From the NCBI GenBank assembly GCA_947652115.1, contig OX393561.1, positions 25,103,689 to 25,167,688 of the forward strand: a stretch of DNA of 64,000 bases, read 5' to 3'. The position numbers and the translations under genes are program-made. The notes under the pieces are model-generated. The model saw only the letters and a list, made by a program, of their open reading frames with translations. It was not told the origin of the DNA and did not search any database. This DNA is from Blastomussa wellsi. Lineage: Eukaryota; Cnidaria; Anthozoa; Scleractinia; Plerogyridae. Shown here piece after piece: positions 53,401 through 62,915 of this stretch (positions are counted from its first letter, which is position 1; each line of letters begins with the position of its first letter).

Positions 53401-53518
53401 TGGTATTGAAATGCCAGAGATGGAATCACAGCCAGATATCCCCCAAGCGAATCAACCAGTCAGAAGAAGTCTACGGATTCGAAGACCACCACAGCGTCTT
53501 ATTGAAACTGTGCGGTGA
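50341..53518 (+). pseudogene. Pol of Gypsy element 2 (protease to integrase)
   Basis: Protease start NVNFKIDLG ends early because a run of six G at 50520-50525 shifts the frame; the site also reads DLG instead of the usual DTG/DSG. From 50552 a 988-codon frame follows. RT: KVFSVLDANHGFWQVKLA and active site EVIVDDLVVWG. RNase H: LSVDASSKGVGAVLLQ and ESDHKPLEA. Integrase: HHCC finger (HAAHLG...CSTCQQHQ), AADIFYYKGRDYLLVVD, IADNMPFNS and GLVERNVQTVK for D, D, E. C-terminal basic tail, no chromodomain. Confidence 0.88.
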
Positions 53519-53628
53519 TTCATTGTGTCAAACTGACTACATGTTTAAACTAAAAGAAACTTTGGGTGATTTTGTACTTTTATACACCCAAAACCTTTCA
53601 GACTGTTAGAACCTTATTTTATTTTATT

Positions 53629-53641
53629 TAAGAAGAGGAGA
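53629..53641 (+). promoter_or_regulatory. polypurine tract of Gypsy element 2
   Basis: AAGAAGAGGAGA lies directly before the 3' LTR. Confidence 0.7.
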
Positions 53642-53744
53642 TGTCACAATGTATGCGTGACGCGTGACGCGCATGCGCACTGGAACGTTGTGTCTTTGAA
53701 CTTTGGAACTGCATGCTTGTAGCTTCGACTCGGATCTTTTGACA
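53642..53744 (+). repeat. 3' LTR of Gypsy element 2 (103 bp)
   Basis: TGTCACAATGTATGCGTGAC to CTTTTGACA, then ATATT. Has two copies of GTGACGC where the 5' LTR has one. Confidence 0.92.
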
Positions 53745-53833
53745 ATATTTAATGTGACCTCCATGGTTAATTCATGTCCCCGCTTATCCCCACCCCTGGG
53801 GGTTGTGCTCATTTGACTGCTTGATATTTAATA

Positions 53834-54592
53834 GGGTGAGGGTGTAGCAAGTAGGATGAGGGTGTAGCAAGTAGAGTGAGGGTGTAGCAAGTAGGGTGAG
53901 GGTGTAGCAAGTAGGGTGAGGGTGTAGCAAGTAGAGTGAGGGTGTGGCAAGTAGAGTGAGGGTGTAGAAAGTAGGGTGAGGGTGTAGCAAGTAGGGTGGA
54001 GGTGTAGCAAGTAGGGTGAGGGTTGTAGCAAGTAGAGTGAGGATGTATCAAGTAGGGTGAGGGTGTAGCAAGTAGGGTGGGGGTGTAGCATGTAGAGTGA
54101 GGGTGTAGCATGTAGAGTAAGGGTGTAGCAAGTAGAGTGAGAGTGTAGCAAGTAGGGTGAGGGTGTAGCAAGTAGGGTGGAGGTGTAGCAAGTAGGGTGG
54201 AGGTGTAGCAAGTAGGATGGAGGTGTAGCAAGTAGAGTGAGGGTGCAGCAAGTAGGGTGAGGGTGTAGCAAGTAGAGTGAAGGTGTAGCAAGTAGAGTGA
54301 GGGTGTAGCAAGTAGGGTGAGGGTGTAGCAAGTAGGGTGGAGGTGTAGCAAGTAGGGTGAGGGTGTAGAAGGTAGAGTGAGGGTGTAGCAAGTAGGGTGA
54401 GGGTGTAGCAAGTAGAGTGAGGGTGTAGCATGTAGAGTGAGGAGTGTAGCAAGTAGAGTGAGGGTGTAGCAAATAGGGTGAGGGTGTAGCAAGTAGAGTG
54501 AGGGTGTAGCAGGTAGAGTGAGGGTATAGCAAGTAGAGTGAGGGTGTCTCAAGTAGGGTGAAGGTGTAGCAAGTAGGTGTATTAGCGACAGG
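53834..54592. repeat. 20-bp minisatellite, about 37 units
   Basis: Consensus GTAGCAAGTAGRGTGAGGGT. Period is 20 with a few 19/21-base units. Because 20 is not a multiple of 3 and no unit codes a stop on the minus strand in any register, all three minus frames are open for about 250 codons (Thr/Leu/Tyr/Pro/His-rich). This is a repeat artefact, not a gene. Confidence 0.93.
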
Positions 54593-56308
54593 GTGACACC
54601 CAGCCAGAGTCAACATTAGAAATATTTATCAATTGACTTCATAGCGTGTAACTTAGGGGAAGCTTTAAACAGAAGCTAAATAAATACGGATATCGGATGT
54701 TGAAGAATAAAAAGGTAAGTTTTGCCCCGTACTTTTCATTTTGGCCTGCTTACATTCCATAGTGTGAGACGTGAAAAACATTGCAGGCAGAGATTGCGCA
54801 GTACGGACTGGAAATGGCCTTTAAACTTATAATTATTGCGCTCTCGTCGCGTCCTTGTCAGTGCTTAAAGCTGAATTATATTTTGCATCACTGGAAAACC
54901 AAAAATAAAGTTCTGTTACCTATATAAGTCTATATCACTACACTGAAAACGTTTATTACCGCCTATCACTTAAGTTGGCAAGGATGGAAATGGAGTGAAA
55001 CTTGAAGAAAAAACTAGCCAGTTTTTTGACGATTCTGCCAAATCATTAGTAGAGTAGGGTTAACATGCCCATAGCACCCTGAAATATACCCGCCTTGTTT
55101 GCTGAGGGCTGCCATGCATTGTCTTGGTAGACAGCTTGTGCTGAAGTGATCACAACTGACCCACGGCAGTGCATGCGCATCTCATGTTAACCCTACTGTA
55201 CTACTTATAGGTCCTAATAATTCGGCAGAATGATCATCAAACTTCAACTTACAGGTTAGTCTCGTTTAATTTCCAAACAAACTACAGCTTTGTAAATCTT
55301 TATCGTATTCGCAAAATAGTGAAATGAATTGAAATGTACGCACGTTTGCGTTTCATTACACGAAGTTTGATGCTTGGGGACAGAGGCAAAAAACTTAGAT
55401 TGATCACACTTTGTAGGGGTTTACCGGCATAACGAAACCAGTTAGGATGTCGGGAGAACAAGAGAAAGGCTTGTAAATCAGGAAAAGAGCCTCTGCTGGC
55501 AGGGAAGAGCCTTTTGAAAAACGTTTGTCAAAGAAATAATCAAATTTAGATTTCGTGATCAAGCTGCTTATTCTCAACACAGTCATCGGACTGACGCCAG
55601 AAACCAATCACAGCGGTTGAAAGAATGAAACACATGTTCAGCTCAAAATCATAATCCACAGATCAACGGAACGAAATCAGCTTTTAAAGTGTTAAATCCC
55701 TAAAATCCACAAGGAAGGATAGGAAAAACAAAACAGCTAACAGAAGAAATGCATTCAATGATGACAAAGAACTTTACCGAGGGAATCCAGCTAATTGTGA
55801 CCGTAGTCATTAAACACGTTTAAAAAATGAGTTCGATCGTAGAGTAAAAGTTAGCAGTACATTGTTTTACCTTTGTTCGCGATTCTTTGAAGTTTGGGGC
55901 AGCCTTTTTTCACGTCATTTGTTTCCTTTTTTTACGTTATCTGTGACCGGTACCCACAAAAGGAGCCTGACAAATTTCGGTAGGCAGGTTTTCTGGCCAA
56001 CACGAGTCTTAATGTTTCAAAATTTGTATGACGTGTAAGTGGTAGAGTGTCAGTTGTGTTTAACTTGTAATAAGCCACTTCACTGGCATTTAAGCTCCAA
56101 CTCTATCATATAACGTCATGATTGCCGCATTTCGATGAATATTCCTTAAAATCTTTTCTTCGATGCTGTCTACCACCTTCTCAAACTCATTAATAATGCA
56201 TCACGTTAAAACAAAGGAAATCAGAACCGTGAAGGTTTGAAAACGTGATCTAAATTAGCATAGATTTTTTTCTTCATTTTCTCCGTAGTTTTAGTTTCGT
56301 TTAAGAAG
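54593..56308. other. non-coding, with one foldback repeat
   Basis: Inverted arms with ATTCTGCC(A/G)AAT and TAGGGTTAACATG / CATGTTAACCCTA at about 55028-55070 and 55187-55240 form a MITE-like foldback. No gene. Confidence 0.5.
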
Positions 56309-56453
56309 ATATATCAAACACTCTAGACAGTGTTTCATCACGATTTCAAACACCTAGAAGTTTCTCAAAAATACTCCGGTGCGGGTCGTATTTTCAACTC
56401 TCTCCTCGGTGTTTGAAATCGTGATGAAACACTGTCTCTCGTGTTTGATATAT
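56309..56453. repeat. foldback element
   Basis: GATATATCAAACACTCTAGACAGTGTTTCATCACG... and the inverse CGTGATGAAACACTGTCTCTCGTGTTTGATATAT pair over about 45 bp with a spacer of about 50 bp. Confidence 0.75.
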
Positions 56454-56920
56454 TACTTGCAAGGGCCTCAAAACCGTATGCCGGTTTGAAAACTCGCCCC
56501 AGTCTGTGCTCAAAAGTCGGAAAAATGCAGGTCGTGCGCACGTTCTGCAGTTGTACCGCGATATGTTACCGCGATAGCGAGTACGGTGACCCCTAATTTT
56601 TATTTCATAATAGTGTTTCCTTTCGATAGGGAAAAACTGCCAGAAATCTATGGCCAGTTTTCTGGAAATTGAACTAAATTGCATGGATTCAGCAAAGGGC
56701 AGAGCAGCGCATATCAAAAATTAGTCTGTTTTGGAGTGTATTATAAAAGTAAAAACAAAGGCGTGCAAAGACATTGTTTTGGTACATAGGTGAATAAACA
56801 ATAGACTCAAGCCAAACGTTGTGGGATGCTGCAAACGTTATGGAAAATATGGAGCTAAGTTGTCCAGTTTTTGGTTATGCGCGACTGTTGTTTAAACGGA
56901 AATCTATGACGGGTTCTTTT

Positions 56921-57763
56921 TATCAGCCTCCTCCATTGTCCATTGAACTACCAGGGACAATCACGGTTCATGAAGAACCACTGAAGACAACCGAGTCTTT
57001 CAATTACCTGGGCAGTACTGTTAAAAACACCAACTCTGTAGACCTGGAAGTGAAAAGGAGGATCCATTCCGCCACGAAGGCCTATGGTGCACTTCAGAAG
57101 CACAAAAACCAAAGTGAAAGTTTACTCTGTTGCAGTCATCCCTTGCCTGCTCTATTCCATCGAGTGCACCACTCTCTATCGCAGGCACATCAAGGCTCTG
57201 ACAAGACTCCAGCTTCGCCACCTACGCTCCATTCTTAACATCAAGTGGCAAGACCGTATCCCAGATGTTGAGGTACTGCACCGTGCTGACACAGTCAGTG
57301 TTGAAGCCCTAATTACCGTGTCACAGCTTTGCTGGGCGGGACACTTATGTCGGATGGCCAATAGCAGGCTGCCAAAAGCTGTGTTTTACTCGGAACTACA
57401 CCACGGTTAAAGGAGCCATGGTGATCAAAAATTACGTTTCAAAGATGTTTTAAAGCGGCACTTGAAGAAAAGAGGTATCTCGCATAATACCTGGGAAGAA
57501 GAGGCAGCTCACAGAGTAAAATGACAGGGCCTGCTGAGGAAGGCCATGTCAGCCGTTGAAGAGCAGCGTCAGCAAGACTATCAGCATGAACATGCCCGAC
57601 GACACTCGGCAGGTACTTCAAGCAGTTTCTAATGCAACAACTGCCAGCGTTACTGCAGATCCCGAGCGAGTCTGATTGCCCACATGAGAACCTGCTTAAG
57701 ATAGGCCTAAACTCATTGCAAGACAGTCATCTTCGGCAACGAAGGACAGCCATTATTATTATT
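56921..57763 (+). mobile_element. 5'-truncated LINE with 15-bp target duplication
   Basis: Flanked by ATGACGGGTTCTTTT at 56906-56920 and 57764-57778. Encodes the C-terminal half of a reverse transcriptase ORF (ESFNYLGSTVKNTNSVDLEV, then KVKVYSVAVIPCLLYSIECT, then WAGHLCRMANSRLPKAV). A Cys/His finger follows (CNNCQRYCRSRASLIAHMRT plus C) before ATTATTATTATT. Two frameshifts or stops. The long duplication and simple 3' tail show target-primed insertion. Confidence 0.85.
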
Positions 57764-58529
57764 ATGACGGGTTCTTTTGCAAGGGAATCACCTTAATTGC
57801 TGCACGCCGAGTTTGGAAGTTTACAAATATTAGGGAACTTTAGCAATGATGACGAGGACGGGGACGAAGACTTATATGGTCGATTAAGCCCTGGGACGAG
57901 ACAGTCGTCCACGGCAGGAGACATAACACTTTAGCAGACCGGTAGCGTGGACGAGTTTCGTGCTGTGGAAGTCAATAGCGAAAATATCTTTTAAATAGTT
58001 TCGTGGGCTGCTAAAACTTCTCTTCACCGATAACGATATGTGAGAAGTACGCGTGTCAGAACAAAGCTAACTTTATCGTCGTTTGTATAAACCACAACTT
58101 AAACGAATAGTTTGTATTTTTAAAGCCGGGAAATCGTTCAAATTTAAAAATGAAGTCAAGATTAAATTGCAAAAATTACAGTGTAATGCAGTTGACAGAA
58201 TGTGATTTATATCTTATAAAATTACATACGTATCCCGGTGCAATTTTATCGCCACAATCCGCCGGCATTCCTCCACACGCAGTGCGACCACAAATGCACA
58301 AATCATAAGCTTACTTTTAATCTCTGCCTGAAGATCTGTTGTTTCCTCGCGGTCCTTTCAAATATGTTATGGACGCTATCTTATTCACTGACGAGCCATT
58401 TCGAGTGAAGAAGCCTGCGTAAAAATGCAAAAACTCCACGAAACATACCCTCGTTTCGACTCGTTCACTACAAGACGGCAAATGGCGGCAAATGACGTCC
58501 TGAACGAGGTGTGGACGACGAGTCCATTC

Positions 58530-58770
58530 TCGTCCCCAGAGGCCGCGATCCTTTTGGTCAGCACCAAGAATAACGACTTCTGGCCGTCTCCAAAACCGGA
58601 AGTCCGCGAATCACCGACTCATTGTCGAATCTGACAATTCTGATTGGCTGAAAACTACAGAACGCGTACTCTGCGCATGCTCACAAGCTGAGGGTGGCCA
58701 GAGGTCTCGATTCCCTGGTGCTGACCAAAAGGATCGAGGCCTCTGGGGACGAGAATGCGACGAGTCGTAC
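58530..58770. repeat. foldback (MITE-like) repeat
   Basis: Left arm CATTCTCGTCCCCAGAGGCC followed by GATCCTTTTGGTCAGCACC; right arm GGTGCTGACCAAAAGGATC followed by GAGGCCTCTGGGGACGAGAA. Arms are near-perfect inverses with about 145 bp between them. Confidence 0.75.
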
Positions 58771-59717
58771 TCCACGACGAATGCGTGGTAGCGTCGAGTC
58801 TCGTATTTCCAACTTCCAGTCGTTCACGTTCACGTCCTCGTCATCATTGCTAGAGGTCCGTAATAAAACAGGCTGGCGACGTTAACTTTGAATAAAGTTT
58901 AGTCCCAGAAATTGTGCTCAGAAATTTCTTTTGAATTTATTTTCTCGTATTTCTTCCTTTTTTGCCGACAGACCTTACAGAAAGCACGAAAGTTCTTAAA
59001 TTAATGCAAGTGCGTTAAAATGACTCGGCGTAAAAATGTTTTTGTCAAACTTTTATCGCGACCCGTGCAAATAATATTTCCGTTAAATTTTGAATGAAAA
59101 GACAGTTGAAATATTGTCACCCCGGTGAAAACAGAGCTGAACCGTTTTTCGTCATCCTTTTCATTACTTTAAGTTCTGTGTTTTCTGTTCTTTCCTCCAT
59201 CAAGTTCATTCACTCCAGCTGCGGCTGGCGGCAAAATTCATTTTAGCGAAACAACTTTTTTGCATTATGACCGCTTATGAGAATCATATATCCTGTTTTA
59301 CAAACAATTTTTTATCGACAAGCATACTCGAGCGTGGTGCCGTCATTGAGAACGCGGGCAAGAAGCGGGAATTTACCGGACTTAAAAAAGGGCTTTATTA
59401 CATTTATTACAAGGCCAGTGTGAGGGCTTTCCACTTGCCGTCACACTGGTCCGCCCGTTCCTCTGGCTCTCGCGTTTGGATTCTCGCTGCGATCATTCCC
59501 ACACTTGTTTCTTTTTATAATTCACATTTTGGAAATAGTCTGCCATCTCCTGATGTAAGGAGATGAGCAGAAGAGTTTCTTCCCGACTCCAACAATAACC
59601 TTTCTTTCGGAGAAACTCGTTTTCTTCGTTTTGTTCACTTTCTTTTGCACCGCTAGCGGCCACCATTTTTGTTCAGTTCGGCGAAGTGAAGAGGATGTGA
59701 TGTCATTATTCCGAATT

Positions 59718-59756
59718 ATTCCAAGCATTCTGCTCAGGGAGCAGAATGCTTGGAAT
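59718..59756. repeat. perfect 18-bp hairpin with 3-nt loop
   Basis: ATTCCAAGCATTCTGCTC-AGG-GAGCAGAATGCTTGGAAT: both arms are complete inverses. It sits in a patch of GGAATA-type motifs. Confidence 0.85.
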
Positions 59757-60384
59757 ACATTCTGCGTATTCCGGAATCCACCGTATGTAAAAATATGGCG
59801 ACTGGTACATTTACCTATAATTCTTTGCGCGCGAAAACCCTAAAAACGCAAAGAAAAGCACCTAAACCTTCAAACTCGGCAAGAGTAATCTTGTTACTAC
59901 AAGAACGAATTTCGTGAAGTTGTAACTTTCTATATACCTTGTGGGCTGTGTAAGGGTCGCAAGGTATTGTGGTTAAATGTACAGCCGCCATCTTTTTTCC
60001 TACTGTGGATTGGAATGGCTTCTCAATCGAACGGATTTTTAATGTTATTTGCCGGCTGGGAGGTCCGTATGGTGAAAAACTGTGACCGAGGTCTTGAAAA
60101 TGCTCCCCGAGGCCGCAGGCCGAGTAGTCTCCTACGCAGCCGTCATTAGCCGGGATTGCGTTACACTCGTCCCCACTAACGTCTGCTTAACCGAGGCCAA
60201 CATTCCTTTCCGCCGCTTCGCCAATCAGATTTTACCTACTAAAATCCGGAAAGCCGACCTTGACCTTGACCGCCGCTTAGCCAATCAGATTTTACCAACT
60301 AAAATCCCCACGACGCTTCTCCCGCCGCGATGCCAGGGACGATTGATTTTGCTCCAAGTCAGAGATTTCTCTGGTAAATTCATT

Positions 60385-61077
60385 AGTAGTAAGGTGGGCC
60401 GGTTTGCGCACTAACCGAGCAGAAGTGAGGAGTTTGGGTCACAGGACCATGTTGCATATAGAATGAGAAAAAGCGTTTCAATAAAATGACGTCACGATGA
60501 GAATCAAAGTAATTGAGCATGCAAGAGAACTATCGGTAACCCGCCATTTTGTCACGCAAATAAAAATCACACAAAATTATAAAAACAAAGATTGCATTTT
60601 CAAACCAGAATGTCGTGCGCTTTGATATGTTAATCGATAGTGTATCCCCTATCCGTTTCCCTATAATTAATCTGAATGCCGCTCGCTTTGATACGCTAAT
60701 GAATGGTATACCTCATATCCCTTTCCATACAATTGATCACAATTTCGCACGCTTCGATACGTTAATGAATGGTATATTGCACTAAGACGTAAATGGTCAG
60801 GAAGGGTATCCCCCACCCCTGACATGTTCCTTGGTTCCTGGGAACGATTTTCCCGGCTCTTATAAATAGCTTATTCAAATGGATTAAAAATAAAGAAATG
60901 GAAAGCACAAGACATTATATTTTGTTGAACCCTTTTTATTGGTTAACATTTAATACTTTCGATCACGTACACAATCGTCTATCTTTTTGACAGGCTTATT
61001 TCCATCCGTTACAGTAACATCTCGGTTCACTTCTAAGTCCCGTGATCCTCTGTCCTCTTCCGGACTCGCGTCCACAT
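60385..61077 (+). repeat. left TIR of the 2.5-kb element
   Basis: Includes GAGCAGAAGTGAGGAGTTTG, a CRE-like TGACGTCA (60485-60492), three copies of a roughly 58-bp unit (GCTTTGATACG(C/T)TAATGAATGG) and, at the inner end, an inverted copy of the 3' end of the gene 61877-62350. Confidence 0.8.
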
Positions 61078-61260
61078 GGCCTTGGATTTACATCCTGCCA
61101 GCGACGACAGGAAACGTGTGTTTAGCCACCTCTTTACGCACGAAGGATACCAGCGTTGGTATCGAAGAATCAGAGAAGATTTTTGAAATATATCACTCAA
61201 CGCTTGAGTTCCCACTTGTTCATTTGAAGCACGCTGTCTTGGTTGAAGGTTGACGAGACC

Positions 61261-61803
61261 ATGGGTGATCATTCACCAGACATTTTTGACACCGTGGAAG
61301 AAGGCGAAAGTAATGAAGAAAATGTAGAGGAGTCTGACGAGGAGCCTGAAGAGGAACAGGATGAAGAGGAGGAGAATAGTAGCAGCTCCGAACAGGACAA
61401 GGATCCAGACTATGATCCATGGCTTCCGTTACGTAGGAAAGTGAGGGAAGATGTGGAAGAAAAATACATTGATGTCAAACGGTTTCTTGATATGGGTAAA
61501 ACCCAAGATTACGCCGAGAATGCTGCTTTCAATGTCCTATTACCTTTAATTAGAAGGAAGCTACGAAGGACCTACTTACAGCATTTAGTATGGTCCCACC
61601 GTATCAAACGCGACGCACTACACCGTAAAGTTATGAGCACTCTTCGACGATTTATTGACGAAGACAGCATGGATTTCGAAGAAGCGGCTGAGTCAGCAGT
61701 AGAAAAACGGAAATTCCTGTTAAACAGAAAAATGACGAGAAAGGTCCTCCCTGACGAGCCTGATGGTGATGACGAAGGAGAAGTGGCTGAAAAGTTCATG
61801 TGA
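61261..61803 (+). CDS. acidic protein of the 2.5-kb element
   Basis: 180 residues, intact; ATG 61261 chosen as the first Met of the acidic run. Residues 15-55 are almost all Glu/Asp/Ser. Then a conserved-looking core (DYDPWLPLRRKVREDVEEKY, NAAFNVLLPLIRRKLRRTYL, LRRFIDEDSMDFEEAAESAV, EKRKFLLNRKM). Homologous-looking proteins are frequent in cnidarian genomes, by recollection. No known domain. It may partner with the basic protein downstream. Confidence 0.65.
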   Translation: MGDHSPDIFDTVEEGESNEENVEESDEEPEEEQDEEEENSSSSEQDKDPDYDPWLPLRRKVREDVEEKYIDVKRFLDMGKTQDYAENAAFNVLLPLIRRKLRRTYLQHLVWSHRIKRDALHRKVMSTLRRFIDEDSMDFEEAAESAVEKRKFLLNRKMTRKVLPDEPDGDDEGEVAEKFM

Positions 61804-61876
61804 TTTGTCTATATGATTGTTATAAGAGTGTGTGATTGTAGGCGTTATTCTCATTATTTACAAGACATCAGTCAAG

Positions 61877-62350
61877 ATGAATTGCTCCAATCATTTAACA
61901 GAGGGTGATGGAAAGGTCGTGTGTAAGAGGGCCTCTTACACACGACAAGGGCGAATCCTGGCTCGACAAAAACGATGGCTTACAGACAACGCGGAGATGA
62001 TCAAAGCCCGTCTTAAAACAAAGCGTGAAGAAATCAACAGGGCCAAGAGAGCATATTGCCAAAAGAACAGGGAACACATCAGGAGTTATCAAAGAAAATA
62101 CTCTCAAAACAACAGGGAACGGATAAACGAATATTGTCGACGCTATTATGCAAAGAATAAGGAACGGATCAATCAAAGACTTTGTGGAAGACTAGGACAG
62201 ACAGTCGCGCACGACCAGATGCATGTGGACGCGAGTCCGGAAGAGGACAGAGGATCACGGGACTTAGAAGTGAACCGAGATGTTACTGTAACGGATGGAA
62301 ATAAGCCTGTCAAAAAGATAGACGATTGTGCACGTGATCGAAAGTATTAA
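61877..62350 (+). CDS. basic repeat protein of the 2.5-kb element
   Basis: 157 residues, intact; ATG 61877 preferred over the upstream 61832 start because the upstream codons are hydrophobic and lie outside the conserved block. Four imperfect repeats of about 14 residues, such as NREHIRSYQRKYSQN and NRERINEYCRRYYAKN, suggest a DNA-binding array. The acidic C-terminus lies within the TIR and is mirrored in the left arm. An AATAAA follows the stop (62361 region). The gap after the acidic gene is 73 bp. Confidence 0.65.
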   Translation: MNCSNHLTEGDGKVVCKRASYTRQGRILARQKRWLTDNAEMIKARLKTKREEINRAKRAYCQKNREHIRSYQRKYSQNNRERINEYCRRYYAKNKERINQRLCGRLGQTVAHDQMHVDASPEEDRGSRDLEVNRDVTVTDGNKPVKKIDDCARDRKY

Positions 62351-62909
62351 ATGTTAACCAATAAAAGGTGTCTTGTGCTTTCCATTTCTTTATTTTTAAT
62401 CCATTTGAATAAGCTATTTATAAGAGCCGGGAGAATCGTTCCCAGGAACCAAGGAACATGTCAGGGGTGGGAGATACCCTTCCTGACCATTTACGTCTCA
62501 GTACAATATACCATTCATTAACGTATCGAAGCGTGCGAAATTGTGATCAGTTGTATGGGAAAGGGATATGAGGTATACCATTCATTAGCGTATCAAAGCG
62601 AGCGGCATTCAGATTAATTATAGGGAAACGGATAGGGGATACACTATCGATTAACATATCAAAGCGCACGACATTCTGATTAATTACAAAGGAAGGGATT
62701 TGTTTGAAAATACAATCTTTGTTTTTATAATTTTGTGTGATTTTTATTTGCGTGACAAAATGGCGGGTTACCGATAGTTCTCTTGCATGCTCAATTACTT
62801 TGATTCTCATCGTGACGTCATTTTATTGAAACGCTTTTTCTCATTCTGTATGCAACATGGTCCTGTGACCCAAACCCCTCACTTCTGCTCGCCGGCGCCC
62901 CTTACTACT
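62222..62909 (-). repeat. right TIR of the 2.5-kb element
   Basis: Inverse of 60385-61077. It contains the last about 40 codons of the gene ending at 62350, its AATAAA, the roughly 58-bp sub-repeats and the TGACGTCA motif. Confidence 0.8.
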
Positions 62910-62915
62910 TTCATT

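Larger units (their letters stand above)
49496..53744 (+). mobile_element. Gypsy-type LTR retrotransposon with very short LTRs
   Basis: 4,249 bp with TG...CA LTRs of 96 and 103 bp and a 5-bp target duplication ATATT (49491-49495 and 53745-53749). Inserted in the 78-bp minisatellite. Encodes Gag with zinc knuckles and a Pol with protease, RT, RNase H and integrase in Metaviridae order. Two frameshifts separate the parts. Confidence 0.93.
57779..60096. other. non-coding DNA with two hairpins
   Basis: No gene recognised. Contains the foldback at 58530-58770 (CTCGTCCCCAGAGGCC... with the inverse GGCCTCTGGGGACGAG) and the short perfect hairpin at 59718-59756. Short open frames in this stretch show no domains. 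Confidence 0.5.
60385..62909. mobile_element. 2.5-kb long-TIR element, AG...CT ends, 6-bp duplication
   Basis: Starts AGTAGTAAGG and ends CCTTACTACT; TTCATT flanks it at 60379-60384 and 62910-62915. The arms are about 690 bp (60385-61077 with 62222-62909) and hold tandem sub-repeats. Two plus-strand genes lie between. AG...CT ends and 6-bp duplications are known hallmarks of Polinton-class integration, but no integrase is encoded here, so it would be non-autonomous. The remnant at 3608-4520 is a relative. Confidence 0.7.

Noticed and set aside
53809..54616. Long minus-strand open frames rich in Thr/Leu/Tyr/Pro/His
   Set aside because: They are read from a 20-bp tandem repeat in all three registers; no start context, domain or conservation.
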